Assembly (NCBI RefSeq): GCF_005849285.1
Contig: NZ_CP040517.1
Location: 2,486,501 to 2,550,500, forward strand
Source: Luteithermobacter gelatinilyticus
GTDB lineage: Bacteria; Pseudomonadota; Alphaproteobacteria; Sphingomonadales; Emcibacteraceae
Length of the DNA: 64,000 bases
Direction: 5' to 3'
Made by a program: the position numbers and the translations under genes. Below the pieces are notes generated by a model. It made no database searches, was not told the origin of the DNA, and worked only from the letters and a program-made list of their open reading frames with translations. This document shows, piece after piece, positions 7,576 to 15,901 of this stretch; the first letter of the stretch is position 1, and each line of letters begins with the position of its first letter.

Positions 7576-10017
7576 TTATGAGAGTTTGGTGATCACGCCG
7601 TCCGGGGACAGGGTACCGTCCAGGGCCTGACGTTCCGCATCGGACAGGATTTCCGCCTCATCCCCTCCCAGAAGAGCGATACTTTCCCGCAAGATATGCG
7701 CCCAGCTGCAACGATTGACAAAATGCATATCGTCCACACCCAGCGTGCCACCCCGATTGATAAACCCCAGCGCGCTCACCGCCCGCCCCCGCCACAAGGG
7801 CTGCAACGTGCCCAGCATCACCTCGGGACGGGTATGACTGACAATCAGCAAATTTTGCACCGCCTTAGGAAGCAGCCGATCCTGTACGCTTCCGGGGGCA
7901 ACAAGCGCCGCCTCCCCAGGGTTGCGGGGCCGGCGAAAGCGTCCCGGTTCGATCAGATAGGATACGGTATGCGGGATTTTTTTGGCCGTAAGCCGGCGTG
8001 AGGCTTTCAGGACCTCAACAAGTTGATAGGCGCCGATAGCCACAAGGGTTAGGCGGGCCTTGTCCGGTTCATATTCTGTCCAAGTCAACCGAAGGCCGCC
8101 CTCCCCCAAAAGGATGCGAGCCTCCGCCGGGGAAAACAGGACGGGCATCTTGCGTTTCGGAACAACCAATGTCCAGATCTGTCCCTGGGTCTGATACAGC
8201 CGGGCGAGCGTTTCCGCCGCGGTGTTGAAATCTGCCGGAAACAGCACCCGGGAAATATCCGACGTTTCCGACAACATGCTTTCCGCAAGCGACGGGTCCT
8301 GATGGGACAGTTCATTCTTGCTGTTCTCCCAGGTATTGGAGGTCAGCACCAGGGGCACAGAAAGCCATTTCGCCGGTCGGCCAAGGTCTTTTTGGTGTTT
8401 GGAAAAGATCACTTCCTGACGCGCACCACCGAACATCTTGGCGCCGAAAGCCTCATAGGTCACGATCAGATTGATCCCCCCTTTATTCCCGAAAGCCGCC
8501 CCGGCCACAGCTTCCTCATTCAGCGCGGTAATCACTTTCCCGAGGGTAGATTCTTCCGCGCCTTTTTCCGGATCCACCACCCGAAATTCAAGAGCCTCCA
8601 GCGTATCATCCATGCGGTTGGACAGCATCTCATCCGGATTGCCGACCCGCGGCCTGAGATGCGGATTGGCTTTAACAATGGCGAGAAACGTCTCATCAAC
8701 TGCATCCATGGGGCTGACAAATTCCCCTGTTCCGGCCTCCACTGCCCGCTCCTTCACCTGTCGGGCCGGCAGGGCGGGAAGCGCCTTGAGACTGACATTG
8801 CGATGGGCCAGCGGATGATCCCGTTCCCGAGGACGAGCGGATGCCTCATGGTTCTGGAACAGGCCGATGGCCTGCTCCAGTTCGGGACGGGGGACAAACA
8901 GTTTTTTGCTATGGGTGTTGAACCGTCGGGCGGCCACCTCATTAAACCGGGGGTTGTCTACCAAAGGCAGGTTATGGGCATAGTTGGTCCCCTCGTTATA
9001 AAACCCCGCGCCTTTGGGGGCTACTGCAATGCCATAAGGGATGGGGACATAATAGCGGTCAATCGAGGTCAGGTTGTCCGCGTAAGCCTGCAACCGGCGT
9101 TCCTGTTCCCAGATCGCCCAAGCAAAGGCTGCCGGATCGCGGCCGTCAAACACGATTGGTTCAAAGCCGTGCAGCTTGAGATGTTTGACAAACCAATCCA
9201 CACCGCCTTCCTGCGACAGCGTTGTGCGTTGGTCGATACGGCGGCCATTGGCAATCATGATGGGCACCACGCTGCCGCAATCCTCGGCCCGCCACCAGCG
9301 CGGCGTCCAGTCCGCCCCGCGCTGCTCCTCGAAAGCACCGTCACTCAAAAACGCCACTAGGGATTCCCCCGGCAAGGGCATATGGACATATTGCAGGGAC
9401 GCAAATCCCAGATAGCCACCTTCCAGATGCCCGCCAGCCGTATGAGGATTGACATGGCTGCCCAGGGGCGAGTCCTGCTGTCCCTGGGCATTCAGTCTGT
9501 AGGAATAAAAATCCTGTGCAAACCGGCTCAGCCCCTCCTCACTGAGATCATACCGTTCGGCATGGGCGGGGGTCATATTGTTCAGCAGCAGATTGACGCT
9601 GTCAATGGCGGCTACCGCGTGGCCCTGCCCCATGACCCAGCTGCGCGTGAAACCGGTCAGGGCATTGGCCAGCATATAGCCCACATAGGCCGGAATCATG
9701 TTCAACGAGCCGCCGAGATGACCCTGCGGATCCGTCTTGAAATCCTCCGGCGCCAGCGCTCGTCCGTCCAGATACACCCGACGGGCATAGGTCTGGTGCA
9801 CCGCCAGCCACATGGCCGCATTGGTGATACGGTCCGCCGCTGCCAACAGAGTATAAAACGGCGCGCCGTCACCAGAAACGCCTTCTGCTGCCAACGCCGC
9901 CGCCATGTCCTCTATGCGCCGGACTGTTTCCGGGGCATGCCGGATGACACCATATCCCTTACGCCATTCTTCCGCCCCCTGTGGAGACAAGGAAGCCGCG
10001 TCTATTTTATCCTGCAT
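7576..10017 (-). CDS. Divergent phosphoketolase (XFP family)
   Basis: At 813 residues this has the length and domain order of thiamine-diphosphate phosphoketolases, which split xylulose 5-phosphate (or fructose 6-phosphate) with phosphate into acetyl phosphate and an aldose phosphate. Recognisable blocks are GHLGGSLNMIPAYVGYMLAN near 105, MGQGHAVAA near 130 (GPGHG in common forms), SHVNPHTAGGHLEGGYLG near 190, SDGAFEEQRG in the ThDP site and FSKHQKDLGRPAKW with LSHQDPS near 540-570. Several blocks differ from standard Xfp, so it belongs to a diverged subfamily. GGAG precedes the ATG by seven bases. It is the first gene of the four-gene cassette and lies 32 bp after nhaA. Confidence 0.87.
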   Translation of the reverse strand: MQDKIDAASLSPQGAEEWRKGYGVIRHAPETVRRIEDMAAALAAEGVSGDGAPFYTLLAAADRITNAAMWLAVHQTYARRVYLDGRALAPEDFKTDPQGHLGGSLNMIPAYVGYMLANALTGFTRSWVMGQGHAVAAIDSVNLLLNNMTPAHAERYDLSEEGLSRFAQDFYSYRLNAQGQQDSPLGSHVNPHTAGGHLEGGYLGFASLQYVHMPLPGESLVAFLSDGAFEEQRGADWTPRWWRAEDCGSVVPIMIANGRRIDQRTTLSQEGGVDWFVKHLKLHGFEPIVFDGRDPAAFAWAIWEQERRLQAYADNLTSIDRYYVPIPYGIAVAPKGAGFYNEGTNYAHNLPLVDNPRFNEVAARRFNTHSKKLFVPRPELEQAIGLFQNHEASARPRERDHPLAHRNVSLKALPALPARQVKERAVEAGTGEFVSPMDAVDETFLAIVKANPHLRPRVGNPDEMLSNRMDDTLEALEFRVVDPEKGAEESTLGKVITALNEEAVAGAAFGNKGGINLIVTYEAFGAKMFGGARQEVIFSKHQKDLGRPAKWLSVPLVLTSNTWENSKNELSHQDPSLAESMLSETSDISRVLFPADFNTAAETLARLYQTQGQIWTLVVPKRKMPVLFSPAEARILLGEGGLRLTWTEYEPDKARLTLVAIGAYQLVEVLKASRRLTAKKIPHTVSYLIEPGRFRRPRNPGEAALVAPGSVQDRLLPKAVQNLLIVSHTRPEVMLGTLQPLWRGRAVSALGFINRGGTLGVDDMHFVNRCSWAHILRESIALLGGDEAEILSDAERQALDGTLSPDGVITKLS

Positions 10018-10049
10018 TGTGTTACTCCGTCTTTAGGATCAGGATTCAT

Positions 10050-11315
10050 TTAAGTTGTTTCCCCGTTAGTTATTTCCCCGTCAGTCATTTCCGGTTGGCC
10101 CATTCGTTCTGCTGGCAGCTCATCGGACTGGTCTTCCGACTGTTTTGCGGGCAGATGGACATGGAGCCAGACAGAACCGATCACCGCCGACAGCAGGGAA
10201 CCGATCAGAACCGCCATACGGCCGGTTTCCGGATTGCCATTATGGGGAAAAGCCAGGGCGTTCAAAAACAACGCCATGGTAAACCCGATGCCCCCCAGCA
10301 GCGCTACACCAAAAACCAGCCGCCAGGTGACATGACTGCCCAGCCGGGCAATTCCCGACATATGAGCCAGCCAGGCAAAGGAAAAGATACCCAGCGGTTT
10401 ACCCACCACCAGCCCCGCGACAATGCCAAGCGATGGCATGACAAGCAACTGGGAAAAAGTAAAATCCGCCAGCACAATCCCGGTATTAAAAAACGCAAAC
10501 AGCGGGACGATAAAAAACGTAACCCACGGATGCAGCCCCCTTTCAACAAAGTGGAGCGGGACATAGACACCGTCTTTATGGAGGCGCAGGGGCAAGGCCG
10601 CTCCTACCATCAGCCCTGCCAGCGTCGGATGAATGCCGGAGTCCTGAAACGCGGCCCATAAAAAGATCCCGATCACAATATACAGGGATGCATGGGTAAC
10701 GTCGAACCGGTTCAGAAAAAACAGCGTGACAAGTCCCAGAACCGTCACGGCCAGAACATTCAGGCTCAGATGGCCGCCATGCAGCAGAACAATAATCAGA
10801 ATGCCCCCCAGATCGTCAAAAATGGCCAACGAGGCCAGAAACAGTTTCAGTTCTACTGGCACCCGCCGGCCGAACAGAGACAGCACCCCCAGGCTCAGCG
10901 CAATATCCGTCGCCGTCGGAATGGGCCAGCCCCGGGAAAATTCAGGATTATTTCCGTTTATCAGAAGATACAGCGTCGCCGGCACCACCATGCCGCCCAG
11001 CGCCGCAAAGGCCGGCAGAAAGATCTGCCGCTGGGCCGACAGGTGACCTTCCAAAATTTCCCGTTTGATTTCCAGGGCAACCGCCAGAAAGAAAAACGCC
11101 ATCAGCCCCTCATTGACCCAGACCACCAGTGGTTTCTCCAGGCTGAAACCGCCAAGACTGATGGACAGCGGGGTATGATGTACCAGGTCATAAAACGGGC
11201 GAAGCGGCGTGTTGGCCCAAAGCAGCGCCACACCGCAAGCGCCGATCATCATCAGGCTGCCCCACTGGTCCATACTCGCGGTTTTGCCGGCAATGATAAA
11301 ATGACGTTTGCGCAT
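10050..11315 (-). CDS. nhaA: Na+/H+ antiporter NhaA
   Basis: The 421-residue inner membrane protein has about twelve hydrophobic segments and the NhaA signatures FFLAVALEIKREILEG near 85 and PIPTATDIALSLGVLSL near 140, with the two Asp pairs of the ion site (TATDIA and AIFDDLGGI). It exchanges sodium or lithium for protons. The start at 11315 is chosen over a longer frame because GGGAG precedes it and the extension is not hydrophobic or conserved-looking. The C terminus is hydrophilic. It precedes the phosphoketolase gene by 32 bp and may share its transcript. A structured leader lies upstream. Confidence 0.95.
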   Translation of the reverse strand: MRKRHFIIAGKTASMDQWGSLMMIGACGVALLWANTPLRPFYDLVHHTPLSISLGGFSLEKPLVVWVNEGLMAFFFLAVALEIKREILEGHLSAQRQIFLPAFAALGGMVVPATLYLLINGNNPEFSRGWPIPTATDIALSLGVLSLFGRRVPVELKLFLASLAIFDDLGGILIIVLLHGGHLSLNVLAVTVLGLVTLFFLNRFDVTHASLYIVIGIFLWAAFQDSGIHPTLAGLMVGAALPLRLHKDGVYVPLHFVERGLHPWVTFFIVPLFAFFNTGIVLADFTFSQLLVMPSLGIVAGLVVGKPLGIFSFAWLAHMSGIARLGSHVTWRLVFGVALLGGIGFTMALFLNALAFPHNGNPETGRMAVLIGSLLSAVIGSVWLHVHLPAKQSEDQSDELPAERMGQPEMTDGEITNGETT

Positions 11316-11327
11316 ATTTTGGTGCCG

Positions 11328-11390
11328 CTCCCGAAAGCGTGAAAAATTAAAATAACGGCCAGTTGTCCCCTTCGGCCCTGAAATCGCTTT
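11328..11390 (-). promoter_or_regulatory. Structured nhaA leader, riboswitch candidate
   Basis: On the transcript, AAAGCG (11385-11390) can pair with CGCTTT (11334-11339), the latter touching the nhaA ribosome site GGGAG (11328-11332). Inside is a GGCC/GGCC hairpin whose loop reads GAAGGGGACAACT. A folded leader whose stem abuts the ribosome site suggests control of translation. nhaA genes are known to carry cation (lithium) riboswitches, but I could not match the consensus by eye. Confidence 0.35.
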
Positions 11391-11467
11391 CCATCTTATT
11401 CTGTTATACGTTTTATGGAACTGATCTGTGTCATGAATGTGTCTCTGGAAGACCACAAAAGGAAATG

Positions 11468-12121
11468 TTACGCACCGGACCCTGACAATACTCTTGGAAT
11501 GAACCCCGGCACCGCTTTGGCGTACTCGTCATAGGCTGTACCGAATGCCGCCCGGGCGTCCGCTTCCTCTTTGCTGGCCAGCCGGATATACATATACGCC
11601 AGCACGGGAAACAGCACCAGGGTCGGCAGGGTCGGCCACTGCAACAGAAAACCGAACATGATCAGGATAAAACCGATATACTGTGGATGACGAACTTTGC
11701 TGTACGGTCCCGTCACCGCCAGCTTTCCTTCCTTCTGAGCCTTGTAGAGAACACTCCAGGCCGCCGACAATATCCAGAACCCACCGCCGATAAACACAAA
11801 ACTGAGAAGATGCATGGGATCGAAATGGGCATCGCCCTCAAACCCCAAAATAGTATGCCACAAATGACCATTCTCATGGGTCAGAAAATCCACGCCGGGA
11901 TATTTTTCCGCGAGCCATCCGGACAGCAGATATATCGTCAGCGGAAAGCCGTACATTTCCGTAAACAGCGCCACAAGAAAGGCTGAAAACGCCCCGAATG
12001 ATCGCCAGTCGGTTTTGGTTTGCGGTTTGGCAAAACTGAAAGCAAAAATAATAAAAATCAGCGAATTCAGGATCACCAGAGACCATAACCCATATGCGTT
12101 GTCCATGCCGTTTTCCATCAT
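11468..12121 (-). CDS. Isoprenylcysteine carboxyl methyltransferase-like membrane protein
   Basis: This 217-residue protein has four to five membrane segments and the PEMT/ICMT-type signature GPYSKVRHPQYIGF near residue 140, where SAM-dependent membrane methyltransferases bind the cofactor, and ends with EYAKAVPGFIPR. The family methylates prenylcysteine or phospholipids in some organisms, but the bacterial substrates are mostly unknown. The ATG follows directly on the stop of the DUF2933 gene (TAAATG), so the two are coupled. Family members of this kind often occur beside DUF2933 proteins in metal-resistance islands, and the setting here agrees. Confidence 0.75.
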   Translation of the reverse strand: MMENGMDNAYGLWSLVILNSLIFIIFAFSFAKPQTKTDWRSFGAFSAFLVALFTEMYGFPLTIYLLSGWLAEKYPGVDFLTHENGHLWHTILGFEGDAHFDPMHLLSFVFIGGGFWILSAAWSVLYKAQKEGKLAVTGPYSKVRHPQYIGFILIMFGFLLQWPTLPTLVLFPVLAYMYIRLASKEEADARAAFGTAYDEYAKAVPGFIPRVLSGSGA

Positions 12122-12382
12122 TTATTCTCCGTCTCTGCCATCCGAATTTCCGGGATGGCCATGTCCGCCATGTCCCCCATGTCCGCCATGCATAAAAATA
12201 TGCAGTAGCGGACATAACAGCAAAATCAGCCAGATCCAGTTGCCCAAGAGATGGGCTTTATGCTCGGCAATCAGGAAATAGCCGATGAGGCCGAAAAAAA
12301 AGATTGCCACAATCCCCGCCGGGGTGCGCCACCAGGCCTTCTGCTTTTCAGGTTTATGGTAATGTTCATGATGTTGGTCCAT
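12122..12382 (-). CDS. DUF2933 small membrane protein
   Basis: The 86-residue protein has a His-rich cytoplasmic start (MDQHHEHYHK), two hydrophobic segments (about 23-41 and 47-62) and a C-terminal His/Gly repeat (HGGHGGHGGHGH). The pattern fits DUF2933, a small membrane family found in copper and heavy-metal clusters. The His repeats suggest metal binding. It lies between the EamA transporter gene (4 bp) and the methyltransferase-like gene (no gap). Confidence 0.8.
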   Translation of the reverse strand: MDQHHEHYHKPEKQKAWWRTPAGIVAIFFFGLIGYFLIAEHKAHLLGNWIWLILLLCPLLHIFMHGGHGGHGGHGHPGNSDGRDGE

Positions 12383-12386
12383 GATC

Positions 12387-13286
12387 CTATCCTGTGATGT
12401 TTTGCCTGTTTTTGTCGTTCCCGTTCACCAGAACGATTCCCAGGACTGTCATAACAATCCCCGCCGCCACCATGGCCCCGATTTTTTCCTGAAAGAAAAC
12501 TTGTCCCAAGGACAGCCCGAAAACCGGCACCAGAAAACTGAAGGCGTTGGCGTGGTTGAGTTCCGCCTGTTCAAGAATACGGCACCAAAGCCAATAAGCC
12601 AGCGCCGTCCCCGGCACGGCCAACCCCAGGAGACTCAGCACAAACGGCCTTTCCCACATAACCGTCCCGACGTCTTCTGTTGCCAAAGCGGGTATGGCCA
12701 AAAAAACACCGCCAAGAACCAACTGCCATCCCATGGCATGTAAGGCATCCATCCGGCCCGCCTGATACCGGATCAGCACATTGCTGACCGTAATGCCCAA
12801 CGCGGCAAGAATAATATAAACAACGCCACGCACATACCTATCGTCGGTGCCGGTTTCCGAGAACAGCGTCGGTAAAGCAATGAACAGAACCCCCAGAAAC
12901 CCCAGAAAAAGACCGGCTTTCCCCCGTCTGTTCAACCGTTCCTTCAACACAATCGCCGCCAGACCGGCGGCCATGAGCGGCTGGGTATTGGCGATCACCG
13001 TGGCAATGCCTGGTGACACAAATTCCGCCGCATGAAACATGCCGAGAAATCCCAATGTCGTCGCCCCGAGCCCGATTGCCCCCAGCATCATCCATGTTCT
13101 GAGGCCAGTGGGGAACGAACAATTCATCATCAGGGCGGGAACAAGCAAAACAACACCCGCCAGAAACGCCCGCAATGCGGCAAAAGTGAGATGTGGCGCA
13201 TAGGGCAGTCCCCAGTAGATCAGGGGAAAACACATGGCCCATAAAAACATGACCAGAATTGTCTGAACCGTCAAACTGGCCGTCAT
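12387..13286 (-). CDS. EamA/DMT-family transporter
   Basis: The 299-residue protein has ten hydrophobic segments in two homologous halves, the layout of the drug/metabolite transporter superfamily. Features include the first-helix MFLWAMCFPLIYWGLPYAP and the short loop GTALAYWLWCRILEQ in the second EamA repeat. The ATG at 13286 is used, because the longer frame begins with TTG. Substrate is unknown, with amino acids, nucleotides and metabolites being the usual guesses in this family. It is divergent from the RND operon and is the first gene of the small membrane-protein group running towards nhaA. Confidence 0.85.
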   Translation of the reverse strand: MTASLTVQTILVMFLWAMCFPLIYWGLPYAPHLTFAALRAFLAGVVLLVPALMMNCSFPTGLRTWMMLGAIGLGATTLGFLGMFHAAEFVSPGIATVIANTQPLMAAGLAAIVLKERLNRRGKAGLFLGFLGVLFIALPTLFSETGTDDRYVRGVVYIILAALGITVSNVLIRYQAGRMDALHAMGWQLVLGGVFLAIPALATEDVGTVMWERPFVLSLLGLAVPGTALAYWLWCRILEQAELNHANAFSFLVPVFGLSLGQVFFQEKIGAMVAAGIVMTVLGIVLVNGNDKNRQNITG

Positions 13287-13410
13287 TCTAATTCCCAAAA
13301 GCCCATGGTATACCCCGCATCTCCCTTTCTTTTACTAGCAACGGCAATCCTGATACCTCTGATACGTCATCAAAGGGGGTCATCCCTCAAAAGTTTGCCC
13401 CCGACAATCT

Positions 13411-13445
13411 ACTTGTCCGGCCACTTGTCCGGCCACCTGTCCGTG
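13411..13445. repeat. Tandem 12-bp repeat, about 2.9 copies
   Basis: Two exact copies of ACTTGTCCGGCC (13411-13422, 13423-13434) are followed by a third, partial and altered copy. They lie in the 222-bp gap between the divergent EamA and RND operons. Confidence 0.8.
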
Positions 13446-13449
13446 AAAA

Positions 13450-13468
13450 TTCAGTTTTATTTCAGTTT
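13450..13468 (+). promoter_or_regulatory. Direct repeat, likely OmpR-family response-regulator site
   Basis: TTCAGTTT occurs at 13450-13457 and again at 13461-13468, an 11-bp period or one helix turn. OmpR/PhoB-type response regulators bind such head-to-tail half-sites. It lies 40 bp before the first gene of the RND operon, which encodes exactly such a regulator further down. Confidence 0.55.
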
Positions 13469-13508
13469 GAGCTGTTAAAACCTCTCCCATGAGTGAAGGA
13501 GCATCTCT

Positions 13509-14783
13509 ATGCCGTTAAGAAAAACCGTGCCGTTTGAAAAAACCGTTCTCAGGGCTTGTCTTCTGGCCACACTGTGTCTGTGGCCAGGCCCGGCGATATC
13601 CGCTGAGGAGGAAAGCGAGCATGTCAGGCTTGTTCCGGACAGCACCCTGTCCCTCAGCAACGTCATAGATGCCGCCGCGAACCAGGCCCCGGACCGGCTC
13701 ATGGCCGCGGCACGGGAGACGACAAGCCGCGCCTATGCCAAACACGCCGGCAGCCTGTTTGCCGACAGCCCGCAGCTTTCCGTCAGCCACCAGAATGATT
13801 TTCTGCTCTCAGACCAGGGGTTGCGGGAATGGGAAGGCCGGCTGGAACTTCCCCTCTGGATCCCCGGCGAAAAATCGGCCTATCAGAACAGGGCCCGCAC
13901 CGCCGAAAACGAGGCCCGGGCCTATCGTGCCCGGATGATCTGGAATGTCGCCCGTGAGGTCAGGGAATTGGTCTGGCAGGTAAAACTGGCGGAAGCGGCG
14001 CTTGAAGAAAGTCGCAAGGGGCTGGAGATGGCCGAAAAACTGCTGCACCATGTGGAACGGCGCATTGCTTCAGGAGATCTTCCCAGAAACAGCTTGATCC
14101 TGGCCCGACAGGAAGTCGCCGCCCGAAAAATTGCCCTCAAGGGGGCCGAACGGGATTATGTGGACAGCGCCGTTGCCTATCAGAGCTATACCGGGCTGGA
14201 AGCCATCCCCGCTGAAATCAACGAGTCCCCTCAAGAGGTCGAAGACGCGTACGCCGTCCCCCCTGTGCTTCATGCCCGGCGGCTGGTTGAATATTACCGT
14301 GCCGAATATAACGCCGTTCGACAAAGCTGGAGCCGTTCTCCCACACTCTCCCTTGGTGTGAAACGCGAACGCGGCGGCTTTGATGACCGTTCGGTGGATT
14401 CCGTAAGCCTTGGCATTTCCATTCCCTTGGGCAGCGGGGCGCACACAGCCCCGAAACGGGCGGAAGCCGCGGCAAGGCTGGCCGAAGCGGAACGGCAAAA
14501 GGAACGCGCCCTCAGGGCCCAGAAAATTGCCCTGCATGAAGCGGAACATGAACTGGAAGTCTGCCTGATCCAGCAGAAGATTTCCCGGGAACACCATGAC
14601 ATGGCCCGTGAAAACCTGCAGCTGGCCCAAAGGGCCTTTGACCTCGGGGAAAGTGACCTGATGGACCTTCTGCGGGTTCAGGACCAATATGTGCGCTCTT
14701 CCACAGCCCACACCCGACAGCAACTTGAATGCGGCCGGGCCATCGCCCGGCACAATCAGACAAAAGGACTCCTTCCGGAATGA
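13509..14783 (+). CDS. TolC-family outer membrane efflux channel (CusC/CzcC-like)
   Basis: The 424-residue protein has a signal peptide (about 1-30) and long amphipathic coiled-coil helices with Ala/Glu/Arg heptads in two similar halves, as in outer membrane efflux proteins of the CzcC group. It would form the exit duct for the RND pump encoded by the next two genes. The stop overlaps the adaptor gene start (ATGA). It is shorter than TolC itself and in the size range of CzcC. The operon starts here and runs through to the sensor kinase. Confidence 0.9.
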   Translation: MPLRKTVPFEKTVLRACLLATLCLWPGPAISAEEESEHVRLVPDSTLSLSNVIDAAANQAPDRLMAAARETTSRAYAKHAGSLFADSPQLSVSHQNDFLLSDQGLREWEGRLELPLWIPGEKSAYQNRARTAENEARAYRARMIWNVAREVRELVWQVKLAEAALEESRKGLEMAEKLLHHVERRIASGDLPRNSLILARQEVAARKIALKGAERDYVDSAVAYQSYTGLEAIPAEINESPQEVEDAYAVPPVLHARRLVEYYRAEYNAVRQSWSRSPTLSLGVKRERGGFDDRSVDSVSLGISIPLGSGAHTAPKRAEAAARLAEAERQKERALRAQKIALHEAEHELEVCLIQQKISREHHDMARENLQLAQRAFDLGESDLMDLLRVQDQYVRSSTAHTRQQLECGRAIARHNQTKGLLPE

Positions 14784-15901
14784 AGAAAAAGACCTTGACC
14801 CTATTGGCTGTGTGCCTGACGGCGGGTTCAGCCCTTCCCCCTATAATCTCCCCGGTTCATGCCCAGGAGATCATTGCCCTGGATGAAACAAAATTCGATA
14901 CACTCGGTATCCGCACCATCAGACCGGAGCCCGCCGAAAATGTCTGGAGTATGGCCTATCCCTCACAGGTCACCATCCCCAATGACCAGATCCGGATCAT
15001 CACCTCTCTTTATCCGGGGCTGATCAAAACCCTTTATGTGGCGGAAGGAGACAAGGTCAAACGCGGTCAGAAACTCGCCGAAATCGCCAGCCCTGCCTTT
15101 CTGGATGCCCAGCAGAACTATCTGGATGCCGTGGCAGCGCTGGAAATGGAACGGAAAAACTTTGCCCGGGACAGTTTGTTGCTTGAGGAAGGTATCATTT
15201 CCGAAAAAAGATATCTGGCGGCGCGCACAGCCCTTACTCAAGCAGAAAACAATCATGCCCGGCAAAAACAGGCCCTGATGGTTTCGGGAATTGACGCTTC
15301 ACAGATTTCCCGACTGGATCAGACCCGGCAGATTTTCGGCACACTCCCCCTCACGGCACCATTCGACGGCGTCATTCTGGAACAGATGGGCCGCCCGGGA
15401 GAAAAAATTGACGAAGCATCAGCACTGTACAGCCTGGGACAGACCAGCCCCATCTGGCTTCAGATCCATGTCCCGCTTTCCTTCCGTCAAAACCTCACAC
15501 CGGGCGGGCGCGTCAAGGTCGCTGATCCGTCCCTTGAAGGCCGGATCATTTCCATCGGGCGTATGATTCATGAGGCGGATCAGGGCATTCTGGTGCGGGC
15601 CGAAATCCGTGAGGAGGCCAATAAACTGATCCCCGGCCAGTTTGTGCGCGTTCATCTGGAACAGAAGTTTGACACCCGCACCGCTTTCCGCGTGCCGCGC
15701 CAGGCGGTTGTTCGCGAGGGCAGCCGGGCCTATGTTTTCCGGCAGGCGGCGCAGGGGTTTGCCCTGCTGAGTGTCTCGGTTCTGGCGGAAGAGCAGGACG
15801 CGATGATCATAGAGGCGGAACTTGCCGCAACAGACCGGTTGGCCATCAGCGGCATTGGCACCCTAAAAGGCATGTGGCAGGGACTGGGGAGTGAGGAATA
15901 A
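14780..15901 (+). CDS. RND efflux periplasmic adaptor (CusB/CzcB-like)
   Basis: The 373-residue protein starts with a signal peptide (MKKKTLTLLAVCLTAGSA). It then has the membrane-fusion layout: lipoyl-like half VAEGDKVKRGQKLAEI near 85, a coiled-coil hairpin, the second half APFDGVILEQMGRPGEKI near 195, and beta-barrel domains. The start at 14780 is chosen because it overlaps the channel gene stop and begins the signal peptide. It bridges the channel and the inner membrane pump. The stop overlaps the pump start by one base (TAATG). Confidence 0.92.
   Translation: MKKKTLTLLAVCLTAGSALPPIISPVHAQEIIALDETKFDTLGIRTIRPEPAENVWSMAYPSQVTIPNDQIRIITSLYPGLIKTLYVAEGDKVKRGQKLAEIASPAFLDAQQNYLDAVAALEMERKNFARDSLLLEEGIISEKRYLAARTALTQAENNHARQKQALMVSGIDASQISRLDQTRQIFGTLPLTAPFDGVILEQMGRPGEKIDEASALYSLGQTSPIWLQIHVPLSFRQNLTPGGRVKVADPSLEGRIISIGRMIHEADQGILVRAEIREEANKLIPGQFVRVHLEQKFDTRTAFRVPRQAVVREGSRAYVFRQAAQGFALLSVSVLAEEQDAMIIEAELAATDRLAISGIGTLKGMWQGLGSEE

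Noticed and set aside
8302-9360. Plus-strand frame of 352 codons opposite the phosphoketolase gene
   Set aside because: It is the shadow of a conserved gene and the protein has no recognisable pattern.
13365-13381. FNR-like sequence TTTGATGACGTATCAG upstream of the EamA gene
   Set aside because: The half-sites are one base out of register with the N4 spacing and the right half does not match.
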